A stretch of 22,795 bases of DNA from Candidatus Paceibacter sp. (GCA_014238775.1 JABAAK010000023.1:1-22795); one strand, 5' to 3'; counted from the first letter of the stretch, positions 1 through 7,554 are shown. Translations and numbers: made by a program. The notes: generated by a model not told the origin, from the letters alone.

Positions 1-435
1 CATTTGGAAATTATAATTAGACAAATGTTTTCAAGAAGGGAGATCGTTGATTCTGGCGGGTCCACTTACACAGCTGGTGATGTAATAGAATCTTCTCTTG
101 TAAACAGTATAAACAATACTCTAAAAAAAGCAGGAAAAGAGTTAATGAAAACCAAAGAAATTATTTTAGGATTACCAAATATTCCAAAATCTAGAAACAG
201 TTTCCTTTCAACAGCGTCATTTCAATGTACAACAAACATATTGCTTTCAGCAGCAGTTAAAGGGGAAGTAGACTCCCTTGATGATCTTAAATCAAATGTT
301 ATTACTGGTAGACTGGTTCCAATAGGTACTGCGTTTAAAGGTTCTAAAAAGAACAAAATGATTGAAAAAGTACAAGAAAAAATAAAAGAAGATGAAGAAG
401 AATACAAAAGAAAAATGGAATTTAAAAAAGAATAA
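1..435 (+). CDS. rpoC: RNA polymerase subunit beta' (C-terminal end, 5' truncated)
   Basis: This is the last 144 codons of the largest RNA polymerase subunit; the reading frame is open at base 1, so the gene starts upstream. The residues match the conserved beta' C-terminus: HLEIIIRQMF at the very start, then LGLPNIPKSRNSFLSTASFQ, then TTNILLSAAVKGEVDSLDDL, then NVITGRLVPIGTAF. A short Lys/Glu-rich tail follows. In the folded enzyme this part packs near the active-centre cleft and the omega-binding side. The TAA stop (433-435) is directly followed by the dnaG ATG with no gap, so the two are almost certainly co-transcribed. The TTG at position 4 is only an internal Leu codon, not a start. Identity is certain; only the C-terminal part can be assessed. 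Confidence 0.97.
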   Translation, partial: HLEIIIRQMFSRREIVDSGGSTYTAGDVIESSLVNSINNTLKKAGKELMKTKEIILGLPNIPKSRNSFLSTASFQCTTNILLSAAVKGEVDSLDDLKSNVITGRLVPIGTAFKGSKKNKMIEKVQEKIKEDEEEYKRKMEFKKE

Positions 436-2112
436 ATGGATATATCTGGTGCAAAGGAAGAAATTCTTAGTAAAACCGACATAGTCGATATAATTTCACA
501 ATACACAAAATTAAAACAAGATGGAAAAAAATACAAAGGACTTTCTCCATTCACATTAGAAAAAACACCTTCTTTTTATGTGTCACCTGACAAAGGTGTT
601 TATTATTGTTTTTCTTCACATCAAGGAGGAGATATTTTTACATTTATTCAAAAAATGGAAGGAGTTGATTTTATAGGTGCAATCAAAATTATTGCGCAAA
701 AAACTGGAATAGATTTTAATAAATTTGAATATAAAAAAAAAGAATCCGACAAAAGTAATCAAACACTTTCCAAAATATTAGAAAGTGCCTTATTTCTATA
801 TAGGAGTCAAACAAATAAAGAAATTTTAAATTATCTAAAAAATAGAGGGATAAATCAAAAAATTATAGATGAATGGGAAATTGGTTTTGCACCAAATTTT
901 TTTGATTTTTGTGTAAAAAAATTAAATTATACAAAAGAAATGTTGTCTAAAGCAGGGTTGGTTTCTCTAAAAGAAAACAAGGCATATGATCGTTTTAGAA
1001 ATAGAATACTTTTTCCTTTAAGAGATAGTAATGAAAAAATTGTTGGCTTTGCTGGTAGAATTTATGTTGAATCAAAAAATCAGCCAAAGTATATAAATTC
1101 CCCAGAAACTGAGTTATATCACAAATCTACTTTTTTATATGGTTTATTTAAAGCAAAAAATCATATAAGAAAATATGATTTTTCGATATTAACAGAAGGA
1201 TATTTAGACACCATTATGTCGCATACAACAAAGTTTAAAAACACAGTCGCTTCTTCTGGAACAGGAGTAACCAAAGAACATCTTCAGATTTTAAAAAAAA
1301 TATCAAACAAAATAATAATTGCTTTTGATGGAGATGCTTCTGGTGTACTTGCAGCAATAAAAACAGCAAAAATGGCACTAGAAATGTCTATGGATGTAAA
1401 AGTTTTAGATTTAAATGATGGAAGGGATCCTGCAGATATTATCTTAGAGAATAAAGAAAATTGGTATGATCGGATTAAAAAAGCAAAAACAATCATTGAG
1501 TTTTTATTACAAAAAATACAAAAAAAATCAAAAAACGAAACAGATATGATAGCTCAAGTGCAAGAACACATAATACCTTTGATCGCAATTATAGAAAACA
1601 GTATGCTAAAAGAGAAATATATTCAAAGTGTTTCTTTGTGTTGTAATATTTCTTGTGATTCTATTAAAAAGCGTGTAGATATTTATTCTATTAGCGATGA
1701 TTATGAAAGAAGCGCTTTTTCACACAATATAAAAGATAATTCAAATAACGATAAATTGTTCAATCAAATAAATCAATTTGTAAATTATGCAAAAGAAAAA
1801 CAAATTTCACTTTCAAAAAATACAAATAAACTTTTAGAAGAATTAGAAGAGTATAAACCTTTTCTACACAATAAATCAAATATCAGTGAATTTCTTTTTG
1901 AGATGTCAGATCATAAAAATAATTTTAATATAGATCTTGAGATTTTTAAAAATTTAAAAAGTTTTTTATTCAATCATTATAAAAATATATTGCTACAGAT
2001 ATCTGGAGAAAAAGATTGGGCTGATTTAACTAAACTTGACAACTTAAATAAAGAATGGGAGAATATACAAAAGAAATTGCAAAAGCTGAATAAATTGTCT
2101 TACAATGATTAA
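436..2112 (+). CDS. dnaG: DNA primase with degenerate zinc-binding domain
   Basis: DnaG makes the RNA primers for DNA replication. The 558-residue protein has the usual order: N-terminal zinc-ribbon-like domain (about 1-100), RNA polymerase basic core and TOPRIM domain (about 110-340), and a divergent C-terminal helicase-binding part. TOPRIM residues are clear: EGYLD at 254-258 and DGD at 298-300, the metal-binding acidic residues. The N-terminal domain keeps its fold signature (EKTPSF, GGDIFTF), but three of the four zinc ligands of the CHC2 family are gone: Ser37 for the first Cys, Thr40 for His and Ser61 for the last Cys. Only Cys58 remains. The ATG abuts the rpoC stop, and the last 8 bases overlap rpoD. 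No SD is seen, so translation is probably coupled. Identity is firm; loss of zinc is read directly from the sequence. Confidence 0.95.
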   Translation: MDISGAKEEILSKTDIVDIISQYTKLKQDGKKYKGLSPFTLEKTPSFYVSPDKGVYYCFSSHQGGDIFTFIQKMEGVDFIGAIKIIAQKTGIDFNKFEYKKKESDKSNQTLSKILESALFLYRSQTNKEILNYLKNRGINQKIIDEWEIGFAPNFFDFCVKKLNYTKEMLSKAGLVSLKENKAYDRFRNRILFPLRDSNEKIVGFAGRIYVESKNQPKYINSPETELYHKSTFLYGLFKAKNHIRKYDFSILTEGYLDTIMSHTTKFKNTVASSGTGVTKEHLQILKKISNKIIIAFDGDASGVLAAIKTAKMALEMSMDVKVLDLNDGRDPADIILENKENWYDRIKKAKTIIEFLLQKIQKKSKNETDMIAQVQEHIIPLIAIIENSMLKEKYIQSVSLCCNISCDSIKKRVDIYSISDDYERSAFSHNIKDNSNNDKLFNQINQFVNYAKEKQISLSKNTNKLLEELEEYKPFLHNKSNISEFLFEMSDHKNNFNIDLEIFKNLKSFLFNHYKNILLQISGEKDWADLTKLDNLNKEWENIQKKLQKLNKLSYND

Positions 2113-3361
2113 AGTAAAAACAACCAAGAAAAAAAAGATAATTAAAAAAGTTGCCAAAAAAAATATTGTTAAAAAAAAATCTACTAAAAAAAAGATTGTT
2201 AAAAAAAAGAAACCCTTAAAAACGATCAAAAAAACAAGTATAAAAAAAATAAAAGAGAAACAGATTGATGTTTCGATGCTGACAACACTACAATTAAAAA
2301 AACTAACTGATTTCACTAAAAAAAACCAAAAAGTGGGATATGTTGAGATGGATGATATAAAAAATCTCTTACCAAAAATTATAGATGACAGAAAATACAA
2401 AAATCAAGTAGTTAAATTTATCAAAAATGAAAAAATAGATATACTTGGTGATTTGAATATGCTTGTAGATAAAGTGGATATATTAAGAAATGAAAGATAT
2501 TCTGGTAAAAAAAGCAGTGAAATGCAAAATCAAGATGCAGTACAAATGTATTTAAAAGATATAGGTAGATATCCACTTTTAAAAGCAGAAGAAGAAATTG
2601 AGTTGGGAAAGAGAATTATGAAAGGAGATAAAGAAGCAAGGGAAAAACTTGTGCTACACAATCTTAGGTTGGTTGTAAATATTGCCAAAAGATACATGAA
2701 TAGCAATAATCACTTAACATTACTCGATTTAATACAAGAAGCAACAAATGGTTTATATAAGACTGCAGATAAGTTTGATTACAGGAAAGGGTTCAAATTT
2801 TCTACATATGCATCGTGGTGGATTAGACAGTCTATAACAAGGGCAATAGCAGACCAATCAAACACAATAAGAAGACCTGTACATATGTCTGAAACCATAT
2901 CTAAATATAAAAAAACAATAAATCAATTACAACAAGATCTAGGTAGACAACCAATAGATCAAGAGGTAGCAAATGAAATGGGAGTTTCTCCAGAAAAAAT
3001 AGACTTAATCAAAAAAACAGACCAACAAACAAGATCGTTAGATCAACCTATAAGACAATCAGCAGAGGATGACACAAACACAATAGCAGAAATAATACCA
3101 GATACCAATCAAGTTTCACCGTTTGAGCATGCTTCACAATCTATATTAAAAGAAAAAATTGAGGATTTTCTAAATATTTTAACCCCAAAAGAAAGAAAAA
3201 TTATAGAATTAAGGTATGGTATTAAAGACAATAAAATGCTCACATTAGAACAAATAGGAAAAGAGTTTAGTGTAACCAGAGAAAGAGTTAGACAAATTGA
3301 ATCAAAAGCGCTTGAAAAGCTAAAAGAACATAGGGATTTAAAATACCTAAAAAATTACTAG
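2105..3361 (+). CDS. rpoD: Primary sigma-70 factor with poly-lysine N-terminal head
   Basis: This is the main sigma factor, which recruits RNA polymerase to -10/-35 promoters. Residues 1-52 are unusual: 27 of 52 are lysine, encoded by runs of 8-9 A. Residues 58-120 resemble a divergent region 1.1. Region 1.2 starts near 144 ([16 protein letters not shown]). Region 2 is strongly conserved ([11 protein letters not shown], then [19 protein letters not shown]), so -10 recognition should be standard. Region 3 follows, then region 4 with the helix-turn-helix ending [18 protein letters not shown]. The start ATG lies inside the dnaG 3' end (8-base overlap). The dnaG-rpoD order is that of the classic macromolecular synthesis operon, here with rpoC in place of rpsU upstream. 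It stops at TAG, one of only two TAG stops in the window. Identity is certain; whether the first Met is the true start is less so, because the head is not conserved. Confidence 0.95.
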   Translation: MIKVKTTKKKKIIKKVAKKNIVKKKSTKKKIVKKKKPLKTIKKTSIKKIKEKQIDVSMLTTLQLKKLTDFTKKNQKVGYVEMDDIKNLLPKIIDDRKYKNQVVKFIKNEKIDILGDLNMLVDKVDILRNERYSGKKSSEMQNQDAVQMYLKDIGRYPLLKAEEEIELGKRIMKGDKEAREKLVLHNLRLVVNIAKRYMNSNNHLTLLDLIQEATNGLYKTADKFDYRKGFKFSTYASWWIRQSITRAIADQSNTIRRPVHMSETISKYKKTINQLQQDLGRQPIDQEVANEMGVSPEKIDLIKKTDQQTRSLDQPIRQSAEDDTNTIAEIIPDTNQVSPFEHASQSILKEKIEDFLNILTPKERKIIELRYGIKDNKMLTLEQIGKEFSVTRERVRQIESKALEKLKEHRDLKYLKNY

Positions 3362-3385
3362 ATATGCATTTTATAAACTTTAGTA

Positions 3386-3391
3386 TATAAT
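3386..3391 (+). promoter_or_regulatory. Putative -10 box for rpsP (leaderless spacing)
   Basis: A perfect TATAAT lies in the 36-base gap after rpoD and ends 6 bases before the rpsP ATG. Normal -10 to start-site spacing would put transcription initiation on or next to the A of the ATG, giving a leaderless mRNA. No convincing -35 is visible. In such AT-rich DNA the match could be chance, but it is in the right gap and orientation. Confidence 0.4.
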
Positions 3392-3397
3392 ATTATC

Positions 3398-3793
3398 ATG
3401 TTAAAGATTAGATTTCAAAGGATTGGAAGAAGAAACAACCCGGCGTTTAGAATTATAGTGGCAAACTCCACAATAGGTCCTAAGAGTGGAAAGTTTTTAG
3501 AAAAACTTGGTTTTTATAACCCTATAGAAAAAACAAAAGATATAAAAAAAGACAGGGTTGTATATTGGATTAAACACGGTGCGTTGGTATCTGATACAGT
3601 TCATAATCTTTTAGTTTCTGAAGGAGTTATAGAAGGAAAGAAAAAAAATGTTTTACCTAAAAAAACTCCTACAAAAACAGAGTCAAATGAAGGCAGTGAA
3701 GCAATTAAAGAACAAAAGACAGACACAGAAGAACAAACACAAAAAATATCTGATTCTGGGGAAGACGACAAGACTGCACCAAAATCAGAATAA
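3398..3793 (+). CDS. rpsP: 30S ribosomal protein S16 with acidic C-terminal tail
   Basis: S16 is an early-assembly protein of the small ribosomal subunit. The core at residues 1-80 is canonical: MLKIRFQRIGRRNNPAFRII, then GKFLEKLGFYNP, then a VVYWIKHGALVSDTVHNLL helix. Residues from about 85 to 131 form a low-complexity extension rich in Lys, Thr, Glu, Asp and Ser, making the protein about 45 residues longer than the usual 80-90. Such tails are common on S16 in several phyla and are probably disordered. The ATG follows a TATAAT box by 6 bases with no SD. The gene heads the rpsP-khpA-trmD group. Confidence 0.96.
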   Translation: MLKIRFQRIGRRNNPAFRIIVANSTIGPKSGKFLEKLGFYNPIEKTKDIKKDRVVYWIKHGALVSDTVHNLLVSEGVIEGKKKNVLPKKTPTKTESNEGSEAIKEQKTDTEEQTQKISDSGEDDKTAPKSE

Positions 3794-3795
3794 AA

Positions 3796-3825
3796 GAATT
3801 TAATTGATTTTTATCAAATGAATTC
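3796..3825 (+). repeat. Imperfect palindrome in the rpsP-khpA gap
   Basis: The arms GAATT (3796-3800) and AATTC (3821-3825) enclose a second pair, TTGAT (3804-3808) and ATCAA (3813-3817), around a TTTT loop. The RNA could form a weak two-segment hairpin just after the rpsP stop. No downstream T tract is seen, so it does not look like an intrinsic terminator. It could be an RNA-stability or regulatory element, or chance in AT-rich DNA. Confidence 0.25.
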
Positions 3826-3850
3826 TAATTAAATAAAATTAAATAATAAT

Positions 3851-4114
3851 ATGGAAAATAAAGAAACAAAATACTTAGAAATGATTGTAAAGAATATTGT
3901 CGAAAAAGAAGATGATGTTCGAGTAACACAAGAACTTGATGAAAAGGGAACAAAACTAACAATTTTTGTAGCAGAGTCAGATATGGGCAAAGTTATAGGA
4001 ATGGGTGGTAAAATGGCTGAATCTATAAGAGCAATTATGCACGCATATGGAGGTAAAACAAATCAAAAAATTGGAGTAGTTATAGACGAACCAGAAGGAA
4101 AAAGATCAAGATAA
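3851..4114 (+). CDS. khpA: KH-domain RNA-binding protein KhpA
   Basis: This is a small (87 residue) single-KH-domain RNA-binding protein. The KH signature is visible as GKVIGMGGKMAESIRAIM, with the GxxG loop at 50-53 (GMGG). The length fits the KhpA family, which in other bacteria forms a complex with KhpB/Jag and affects cell division and small-RNA or mRNA binding. The place between rpsP and trmD is the classic location of khpA. The usual next gene, rimM, is missing; trmD starts 17 bases downstream. No SD is seen, and the start is preceded by TAATAAT. The identification rests on both motif and context. Confidence 0.9.
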   Translation: MENKETKYLEMIVKNIVEKEDDVRVTQELDEKGTKLTIFVAESDMGKVIGMGGKMAESIRAIMHAYGGKTNQKIGVVIDEPEGKRSR

Positions 4115-4131
4115 TTTTTTAATTAATCAAA

Positions 4132-4773
4132 ATGATTGGGATTCATATAATTACACTGTTTCCTGACTCTTTTAAGAGCTATTTGAATTCCTCAATCATT
4201 AAGAAAGCACAAGAAAAGAAAAAAATCTCTTTTTCTTTTTACAATCCAATTGATTATAAAAAGGAAGAAAACAAAAGAGTAGATGATAGACCTTATGGTG
4301 GTGGACCAGGTATGGTTCTTGAGGCTATACCTGTTCTTGAGGCATATAAAAAGGCGTTAGGGAGAAAAAAAAATGTTCTAACTATTTTTTTTGAAGTAAA
4401 TGCAAAAAAATTTTCTTCTGAAATTGCAAAAAAAATATCCTGTAAATATAAACACATAATTTTAATTTGTGGACATTATGAAGGTATTGATTATAGGGTT
4501 AAAAATGCAACTTCTGCACTAGGACTTTCAATAGGAGATTATATATTAACTGGAGGTGAACTACCGGCATTGGTGGTTGTGGACTCTGTTGTAAGGGAAA
4601 TTGATGGTGTTTTAGGTAATAAAAAATCTTTAGAACACTCTAGAATATCAACAAAAAAAGTTTACACAAGGCCGAGCTGTATAATCTACAAAGGAAACAA
4701 GCACAATGTTCCACAGGTTTTACGCTCTGGAGACCATAAAAAAATTTCAGAATGGAAGGAAAAAAACCAATAA
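4132..4773 (+). CDS. trmD: tRNA (guanine-37-N1)-methyltransferase
   Basis: TrmD methylates G37 next to the anticodon using S-adenosylmethionine, which prevents +1 frameshifting. The 213-residue protein shows the SPOUT trefoil-knot signatures: PYGGGPGMVLEAIP (54-67), CGHYEGIDYRV (113-123) and the knot segment SIGDYILTGGELPALVVVDS (133-152), then R155 and YTRP near 178-181. The C-terminal domain is short (HKKISEWKEK). Odd point: the motif that normally reads EDS, holding the catalytic Asp169 of E. coli and H. influenzae TrmD, reads EHS here, with His169 encoded by CAC at 4636-4638. Family identity is firm from the knot motifs and from the rpsP-khpA context. The protein is a little shorter than typical (about 230-255). 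Confidence 0.95.
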   Translation: MIGIHIITLFPDSFKSYLNSSIIKKAQEKKKISFSFYNPIDYKKEENKRVDDRPYGGGPGMVLEAIPVLEAYKKALGRKKNVLTIFFEVNAKKFSSEIAKKISCKYKHIILICGHYEGIDYRVKNATSALGLSIGDYILTGGELPALVVVDSVVREIDGVLGNKKSLEHSRISTKKVYTRPSCIIYKGNKHNVPQVLRSGDHKKISEWKEKNQ

Positions 4774-4791
4774 TCCAAAAAAATAGATTTC

Positions 4792-4821
4792 TTGCATGTT
4801 TTTTGGGAGCTGTGCTAGAAT
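4792..4821 (+). promoter_or_regulatory. Putative promoter of the infA-rpmJ-rpsM operon
   Basis: TTGCAT (4792-4797), an 18-base spacer, then an extended -10 TGC-TAGAAT (4813-4821), all in the 60-base gap between trmD and infA. The predicted transcription start near 4828 would leave only about 6 bases before the infA ATG at 4834, so the mRNA would be nearly leaderless with no room for an SD. The -35 match is partial (3 of 6); the extended -10 is the stronger part. Confidence 0.5.
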
Positions 4822-4833
4822 AATTGTACTGCA

Positions 4834-5055
4834 ATGCCAAACGACAAAGACGAAAAAAAAAATACAATTGGATGTGTAATCGAATTACTTCCGAATACTT
4901 TGTTTCGTGTTGCGGTGCAAGAATCAAAAGAAGAAATTCTTGCTTATCTTTCTGGAAAAATTCGCTTACATCGAATAAAAATATTATTAGGCGATAAAGT
5001 AGAATTACAGATTGATGAATATGGAGGCAAAGCAAGAATTGTAAAAAGGTTATAA
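4834..5055 (+). CDS. infA: Translation initiation factor IF-1
   Basis: IF-1 is a single S1/OB-fold domain that binds the 30S A site during initiation. The 73-residue length is standard. Conserved elements: GCVIELLPNTLFRV, then ILAYLSGKIRLHRIKILLGD and KVELQIDEY. The N-terminal stretch (MPNDKDEKKN) is short and charged. It opens the alpha-type operon and is followed 4 bases later by rpmJ, the same infA-rpmJ-rpsM order as in many bacteria. An extended -10 promoter lies just upstream. Confidence 0.96.
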   Translation: MPNDKDEKKNTIGCVIELLPNTLFRVAVQESKEEILAYLSGKIRLHRIKILLGDKVELQIDEYGGKARIVKRL

Positions 5056-5059
5056 AAAT

Positions 5060-5176
5060 ATGAAAATTAAATCATCTATCAAAATTAAAGAACGAGGTGA
5101 TAAAATAGTCCGTAGAAAAGGTAAATTATATCTTATAAACAAATTAAAACCAAGGAGAAAAATGAGACAACGATAA
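5060..5176 (+). CDS. rpmJ: 50S ribosomal protein L36, cysteine-free form
   Basis: A 38-residue basic protein between infA and rpsM, the normal place for L36. It starts MKIKSSIKIKERGDKIVRRK and ends with RRKMRQR, matching the family pattern (MKVRASVKK...KIVRRxG...KQRQG). The four zinc ligands of the C+ form (Cys11, Cys14, Cys27 and His about 33) are replaced by Glu11, Asp14, Asn27 and Arg, so this is a C- type that cannot bind zinc. L36 sits near the peptidyl transferase side of the 50S subunit and contacts 23S rRNA. The gap to rpsM is 9 bases. Found by reading the gap; the identity is secure from context and the KIVRRKG core. Confidence 0.92.
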   Translation: MKIKSSIKIKERGDKIVRRKGKLYLINKLKPRRKMRQR

Positions 5177-5185
5177 ATAAAATCA

Positions 5186-5563
5186 ATGCGAATATCAGGA
5201 ATAACAATACCAGAAAAAAAACATCTAAACATAGCTCTTACTGCTGTGTATGGTGTTGGTGTAAAAACTTCAGAAAAAATTCTTAAGGAACATAAAATAA
5301 GTTTTTCAAACAAGGTTAAAGATTTAAATGAAGAAACAGAAACTTTGATTAGAAAAAGTATAGAAAAAGAAGTTATAGAAGGGGATTTGAGGAGATTTAT
5401 TGGAAACAATATTAAAAGGTTAAAAGATATTCAATCACTCCGGGGTAGGAGACATATCATTGGTGCACCTGTAAGAGGACAAAGAACCAAAACAAACGCA
5501 AGAACAAAAAAAGGTAAAAAGAAGACTATGGGATCTGGTAAAACTAAGCTTCAAAAGAAATAA
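5186..5563 (+). CDS. rpsM: 30S ribosomal protein S13
   Basis: S13 lies in the head of the 30S subunit and contacts the P-site tRNA and the 50S subunit. The 125-residue sequence is canonical: RISGITIPEKKHLNIALTAV with the helix-hairpin-helix YGVGVKTSEKIL, then EGDLRRFIGNNIKRL, and the basic C-terminal tail LRGRRHIIGAPVRGQRTKTN with ARTKKGKKK. It follows rpmJ by 9 bases and precedes rpsK by 5 bases within the alpha-type operon. No SD is seen. Confidence 0.97.
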   Translation: MRISGITIPEKKHLNIALTAVYGVGVKTSEKILKEHKISFSNKVKDLNEETETLIRKSIEKEVIEGDLRRFIGNNIKRLKDIQSLRGRRHIIGAPVRGQRTKTNARTKKGKKKTMGSGKTKLQKK

Positions 5564-5568
5564 TAAAT

Positions 5569-6000
5569 ATGGGCAAAAAGAGATTTGTTAATAAAGTAGG
5601 TTCCTCAGATAAAGGAAAACACTCTAGATCATTATCCAAAGTGCCTAAGAGAAAGATACAAAAAGGTATTATGTTTGTTGAAGCAACACATAATAACACA
5701 AAAATTTCTTTCACAGAAACAAACGGAAACGTTATAATGTGGGCTACTTCTGGATCTTTAGGATTTAACAGTAACAGAAAGCGTACACCATATGCGGCAT
5801 CTCAGGTATCAGAAGTTATTGCAGAAAAAGCACAATCAATAGGTGTCAAAGAATTAGAATTTGTAGTAAAAGGTGTAGGACAAGGAAGAGAAGCAGCTTT
5901 GCGATCTTTTGTTAACAGGGGATTTGAAATACTGTCAATAAAAGACAAAACACCAATTCCACATAACGGCGTTAGAAGAAAAAAACCAAGAAGAGTATAA
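5569..6000 (+). CDS. rpsK: 30S ribosomal protein S11
   Basis: S11 lines the mRNA exit region of the 30S platform. The 143-residue protein has a basic N-terminal extension (MGKKRFVNKVGSSDKGKHSR, about 30 residues) before the conserved core FVEATHNNTKISFTETNGNV, then NRKRTPYAASQVSE and KGVGQGREAALRSF. It ends PIPHNGVRRKKPRRV, the universal C-terminus with the Asn-Gly pair. rpsD starts 1 base after its stop. Confidence 0.97.
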   Translation: MGKKRFVNKVGSSDKGKHSRSLSKVPKRKIQKGIMFVEATHNNTKISFTETNGNVIMWATSGSLGFNSNRKRTPYAASQVSEVIAEKAQSIGVKELEFVVKGVGQGREAALRSFVNRGFEILSIKDKTPIPHNGVRRKKPRRV

Positions 6001-6001
6001 A

Positions 6002-6607
6002 ATGAAACCAGTAAAACAATATAAACTAAGTAAAAGATTGAATATGCCAATTTTTGAAAAGTGTCAAACTTCAAAATTTGCTTTACGAGAACAAAGAAAT
6101 ACCAAATTTAAAAGTTTTAGAAGACCTATGTCTAGATTTGGACAACAATTAATTGAAAAGCAAAAACTACGATTTTCTTATGGAATTAATGAAAAAAATT
6201 TAAAAAACTACGTTTCTTTTTCTTTAAAAAACCAAACAAAATCTAGAGAGGATTCGTTGCTTGAACTTTTAGAAAGTAGGCTAGACAGTGTTGTTTATAA
6301 TTCCGGTTTTATTCCTACACGAAGAATGGCAAGACAGATGATATCGCATGGTCATTTCTTGGTGAATGGAAAAAAAACAAAAGTGCCATCAAGACAAATT
6401 AAAATGACAGACCAGATATCTATAAGAGAAGGGAGTAAAAAAACAACCCTTTTTGGTCAACTAACAGGATCAAAACCTGTTAGAAAAGCAACAAGTTTTG
6501 TAAAATTTGATGAAAAAAATTTTACTATTAGTATGGAAGAGGTGCCAAAATATTTAGACTCTTCAATATATGACTTCGCAACAATTTTTGAATTTTATTT
6601 AAGATAA
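6002..6607 (+). CDS. rpsD: 30S ribosomal protein S4
   Basis: S4 nucleates 16S rRNA 5'-domain assembly and in many bacteria is the translational repressor of its own operon. The 201-residue length is standard. It has the zinc-free N-terminal form (only one Cys), then SRFGQQLIEKQKLRFSYGIN, LLELLESRLDSVVYNSGF and the S4 RNA-binding domain (RRMARQMISHGHFLVNGKK). The C-terminus (VPKYLDSSIYDFATIFEFYL) is typical. It lies between rpsK and rpoA as in the standard alpha operon. Confidence 0.96.
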   Translation: MKPVKQYKLSKRLNMPIFEKCQTSKFALREQRNTKFKSFRRPMSRFGQQLIEKQKLRFSYGINEKNLKNYVSFSLKNQTKSREDSLLELLESRLDSVVYNSGFIPTRRMARQMISHGHFLVNGKKTKVPSRQIKMTDQISIREGSKKTTLFGQLTGSKPVRKATSFVKFDEKNFTISMEEVPKYLDSSIYDFATIFEFYLR

Positions 6608-6616
6608 ACAAAATAT

Positions 6617-7546
6617 ATGATAAAGTATACAAACCCATTATTACCAAGCAAACCAAAAGTTATTTCTGAAAATAATAACGAAGGAGTTTATGAAATATCT
6701 AATTTACTTCCCGGGTATGGATCAACTTTAGGAAACTCCATAAGAAGAATGTTGATGTCATCTATACCAGGATTTGCTATAACAAAAATAAAAATTAATG
6801 GTGTACAACATGAGTTTTCTGATATCCCAGGGGTAAAAGAGAATGTCATTTTAATAATTTTAAATTTAAAAAAAATTAATTTTAAAATTAATACAGAGGA
6901 TACAAAACACACCATTATACTAAAAAAGAAAGGGGTAGGTGCTGTTGTAGCTTCAGATTTTACAATACCAACACAAATTGAAATTTTAAACAAAGATTCT
7001 TATATAGCAGAAATAACAAACAAAAACACAGAACTTGAAATTGAATGTGATATAGAGTCAGGTGTGGGATATACTGCTCGGGAGGATTTGTGTAAAGAAA
7101 GGGTTGAAGTTGGTGCTATTGTGCCAGATGCTTTCTTTTCCCCAATAAAAAGAGCATCATATGAAGTATCAAATATGCGTGTTGGGAACCAAACAAACTT
7201 TAATAAATTAATTATTAAGATAGAAACAAATGGTGTTGTATCTCCAAAAGAAGCTTTTGAATTAGCTATAAGCAACATGATTGCACAATTCCAAGCTATA
7301 GTTGGGTTTGCAAAAGAAAGAGAGATGACCATATTAGAAGATGATAAATTAAAATCTATCAAAATATCGGAACTTGATTTTTCACCATCGGTTTTAAAAG
7401 CCTTAGATGATTCTGGTATAAAAACAATAGCAGGTCTTTCAAATAAAAAAGAATCTTTTGTTGCTGCTCTCCCTGGTATCGGACCAAAAGCAGTTATTGA
7501 TATTAAAAAAATGTTGTCAGGATATGGAATAACATTAGATGAATAG
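6617..7546 (+). CDS. rpoA: RNA polymerase subunit alpha
   Basis: Alpha dimerises to start RNA polymerase assembly. The 309-residue protein has the N-terminal assembly domain (about 1-225) with the dimer motif LLPGYGSTLGNSIRRMLMSS and the later VGYTAREDL and GAIVPDAFFSPIKRASYEV segments. A C-terminal helix-hairpin-helix domain occupies about 245-309 (LPGIGPKAVIDIKKML). In that domain the residues of E. coli that hold UP-element DNA are not conserved: the positions aligned with R265 and N268 are Ser258 and Lys261. The TAG stop is followed 8 bases later by rplQ. Identity is certain. Confidence 0.96.
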   Translation: MIKYTNPLLPSKPKVISENNNEGVYEISNLLPGYGSTLGNSIRRMLMSSIPGFAITKIKINGVQHEFSDIPGVKENVILIILNLKKINFKINTEDTKHTIILKKKGVGAVVASDFTIPTQIEILNKDSYIAEITNKNTELEIECDIESGVGYTAREDLCKERVEVGAIVPDAFFSPIKRASYEVSNMRVGNQTNFNKLIIKIETNGVVSPKEAFELAISNMIAQFQAIVGFAKEREMTILEDDKLKSIKISELDFSPSVLKALDDSGIKTIAGLSNKKESFVAALPGIGPKAVIDIKKMLSGYGITLDE

Positions 7547-7554
7547 ATAATAAT

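Noticed and set aside
2129..2208. A-tract cluster as a CRISPR or tandem repeat array
   Set aside because: It encodes lysine codons in the rpoD frame, and there are no spacers or regular repeat units.
2044..2400. 118-codon - strand frame rich in Phe, Leu and Ile that looks like a membrane protein
   Set aside because: It is the reverse complement of the AAA-rich lysine head of rpoD; poly-A read backwards gives TTT (Phe) codons.
4775..4806. CCAAAAAA...TTTTTTGG inverted repeat after trmD as a terminator
   Set aside because: The loop is 16 bases, the stem is mostly A-T, no T tract follows, and the infA -35 sits in the loop.
4640..5035. 131-codon - strand frame across the trmD end and infA
   Set aside because: Both genes on the + strand are certain, and the - strand product has no motif and crosses the infA promoter.
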